A DNA stretch of 64,000 bases, from contig NC_081414.1 in NCBI RefSeq assembly GCF_030272615.1, positions 337,756,502 through 337,820,501 on the forward strand, given 5' to 3'. How positions within the stretch are numbered: the first letter of the stretch is position 1; every line of letters begins with the position of its first letter. The notes under the pieces are model-generated. The model was not told where the DNA came from. It saw only the letters and a program-made list of their open reading frames with translations, and did no database searches. This DNA is from Cryptomeria japonica (Eukaryota; Streptophyta; Pinopsida; Cupressales; Cupressaceae). Positions 62,908-64,000 of the stretch are shown here, one piece after another. The translations under genes and the position numbers were made by a program.

Positions 62908-64000
62908 CTAATTGTTCGCGTGTTGGCCATGGTTGGCCCTCTGCATGCTCTGGAGTTGATTATTCTGGTTCCTCAAATGGGTGACCTCAGTTGATAACTT
63001 CTTGACTTGCTCAATCAGCTCTTTCATTTCATCTTTCTCTTCTTGTGTCCTTGACGAATTTGTAGCATTTTGCAGGTACACAGGTTGAGCAGGTAGGGCT
63101 TGAGAAATTGGAGCTCCTGGGTGAAGGACCAACTGATTCGCCGGCTGTACGTTGGGATATGTCGCTTGCGGAATTGGATTCATGACTGGAGTTTGGTTGG
63201 CCAAAGCCGTGCCAACTGCCTGCATCTGGTTAGGTGCTGCGACGGACCCCATGTGTAGTAGTGGTCCAGTGATGTTTTGTCCCATGTGCTTACTCACTTC
63301 AATGGCTCTTGTGTATGCCGCATTTAGATCATTCGGAGCTGGATGTGTCCTTACGAACATAGCTGTGAGATGATCTAAGGCTCCATAGTAAATTTCCCTT
63401 GGATCTGCAATAAGATAAGGAGGACGTAGCATTGTGTAGGCTCGGTGAAATCTGTCATTGAAGGAGGTAATAGGTTCATGTTCTCTCCTTCGAACCTCAA
63501 CAAACTGTCTGTATAACTCTGCTGGTGTAGTTGGGATGCCAAACTTGGCAATGAATGCGTCTTTCATCGCGTCCCAAGTCCTGATGGATCCTGTAGGCAA
63601 ATGAATAAACCAAAAGTATGCCTCTTCTCCCAATGAGTAGGGAAAAAGCCTACATGCCACATCTCCATATTCAATTTGTCTGTTTCGAAGAAGGTCCTCG
63701 AACATCTTGATGTGATCTTCTGCTGTGCGATGGAAATCACTAACATTAAACTTGGAACAAAAGTGTTCTGGATTCTTCGGCATATCATGATAAACTGCAA
63801 ATTCCAACGGTGATGGATTGTTGACTAGCCACGTCGCACCATTAAGTACATGAGGAGGAGGAGGTGGAGGTGGAGCACGATGAGCCATTGTATTCCTTGA
63901 AACTGAACTTGATGAACTAGCTTGGCTTTTTGTTTGTGAAATTGCTTGGATACTAGATTGGATCGCCGCTTGGACTTGTTCTTGAAGAACTTGTGATGAC
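62908..64000 (-). CDS. gag: gag of element D, cut by the window edge
   Basis: The frame is open from the window edge to the TAG at 62908-62910. The capsid core, the poly-Pro stretch and the AUG at 63888 are inside the window. The region with the TAA codon and the gag start lie beyond 64000. Confidence 0.85.
   Translation of the reverse strand, partial: SSQVLQEQVQAAIQSSIQAISQTKSQASSSSSVSRNTMAHRAPPPPPPPHVLNGATWLVNNPSPLEFAVYHDMPKNPEHFCSKFNVSDFHRTAEDHIKMFEDLLRNRQIEYGDVACRLFPYSLGEEAYFWFIHLPTGSIRTWDAMKDAFIAKFGIPTTPAELYRQFVEVRRREHEPITSFNDRFHRAYTMLRPPYLIADPREIYYGALDHLTAMFVRTHPAPNDLNAAYTRAIEVSKHMGQNITGPLLHMGSVAAPNQMQAVGTALANQTPVMNPIPQATYPNVQPANQLVLHPGAPISQALPAQPVYLQNATNSSRTQEEKDEMKELIEQVKKLSTEVTHLRNQNNQLQSMQRANHGQHANN

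Larger units (their letters stand above)
1..64000 (-). repeat. Tandem array of a 15,643-bp LTR-retrotransposon unit
   Basis: Every recognisable landmark recurs at an exact spacing of 15,643 bp. For example, the gag TAG codon is at 336, 15979, 31622, 47265 and 62908. No insertion or deletion separates the copies. I found five single-base differences, at unit positions equivalent to 6141, 8033, 8315, 10293 and 15634; the list may not be exhaustive. Each unit contains one LTR and one internal region, so adjacent elements share an LTR. No target-site duplication or foreign DNA lies between units. This is the structure expected from unequal LTR-LTR recombination or from concatenated one-LTR circles. 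An assembly artefact is possible, but the position-specific differences argue against a simple looped contig. Confidence 0.97.
48864..64000 (-). mobile_element. Right-hand partial element D (5' part cut by window edge)
   Basis: This copy has its 3' LTR (48864-49927), envelope-position gene, repeats, complete pol and most of gag. Its 5' LTR and the gag start lie beyond position 64000. Private differences are C at 53070 (synonymous Lys codon in the envelope-position gene) and T at 55244 (spacer of the palindrome array). Confidence 0.9.

Overview
The window is one tandem array. A unit of exactly 15,643 bp repeats about 4.09 times with no length change, and I found only five single-base differences among the copies. 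Each unit carries one long terminal repeat (LTR), one gag-pol region and one extra large gene of a Ty3/gypsy-type LTR retrotransposon, all read on the minus strand. Neighbouring elements share an LTR (LTR-internal-LTR-internal-LTR). Three complete elements lie at 1935-18641, 17578-34284 and 33221-49927 (16,707 bp each with both LTRs). Parts of two more run off the left and right edges. The host is a land plant: the primer binding site fits plant tRNA-Asn, the RNase H set is of the plant Tat type, and telo-box and plant-style TATA motifs are present. I see no single-copy host gene, tRNA, rRNA, CRISPR array or bacterial feature.

Reading one element in its own direction (right to left; coordinates of the first complete element), the order is as follows. 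The LTR (18641-17578) is followed by the primer binding site (17573-17556), then gag (17481-15979) and pol (15978-10333). Gag and pol form one continuous frame interrupted by a TAA inside gag and a TAG between gag and pol. Pol encodes a zinc-knuckle motif, aspartic protease, a second knuckle-like motif, an archaeal/plant-type RNase H (aRNH), reverse transcriptase, a gypsy-type RNase H that has lost most catalytic residues, and integrase. Downstream comes about 1.4 kb of noncoding DNA (10332-8945) with two covarying 39-nt hairpins. Next is a 1.8 kb array of twelve 35-bp imperfect palindromes, mostly 166 bp apart (8944-7156). Then comes a regulatory region (7155-6204) with an AT-rich stretch, a TATA box, a repeated GCACCACCTTTG motif and a probable 206-nt intron. 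A 1,073-residue gene in the envelope position (6203-2982) follows, and the next LTR (2998-1935) overlaps the end of that gene.

The lineage is most like Tat (tRNA-Asn primer, aRNH domain, no chromodomain, tandem repeats downstream of pol). The aRNH before the reverse transcriptase and the large sense gene after pol differ from the Tat/Ogre layout I know. All copies share both stop codons and adjacent copies share LTRs. The array therefore most likely grew by DNA-level recombination (LTR-LTR unequal exchange, or insertion or rolling replication of one-LTR circles), not by separate insertions.
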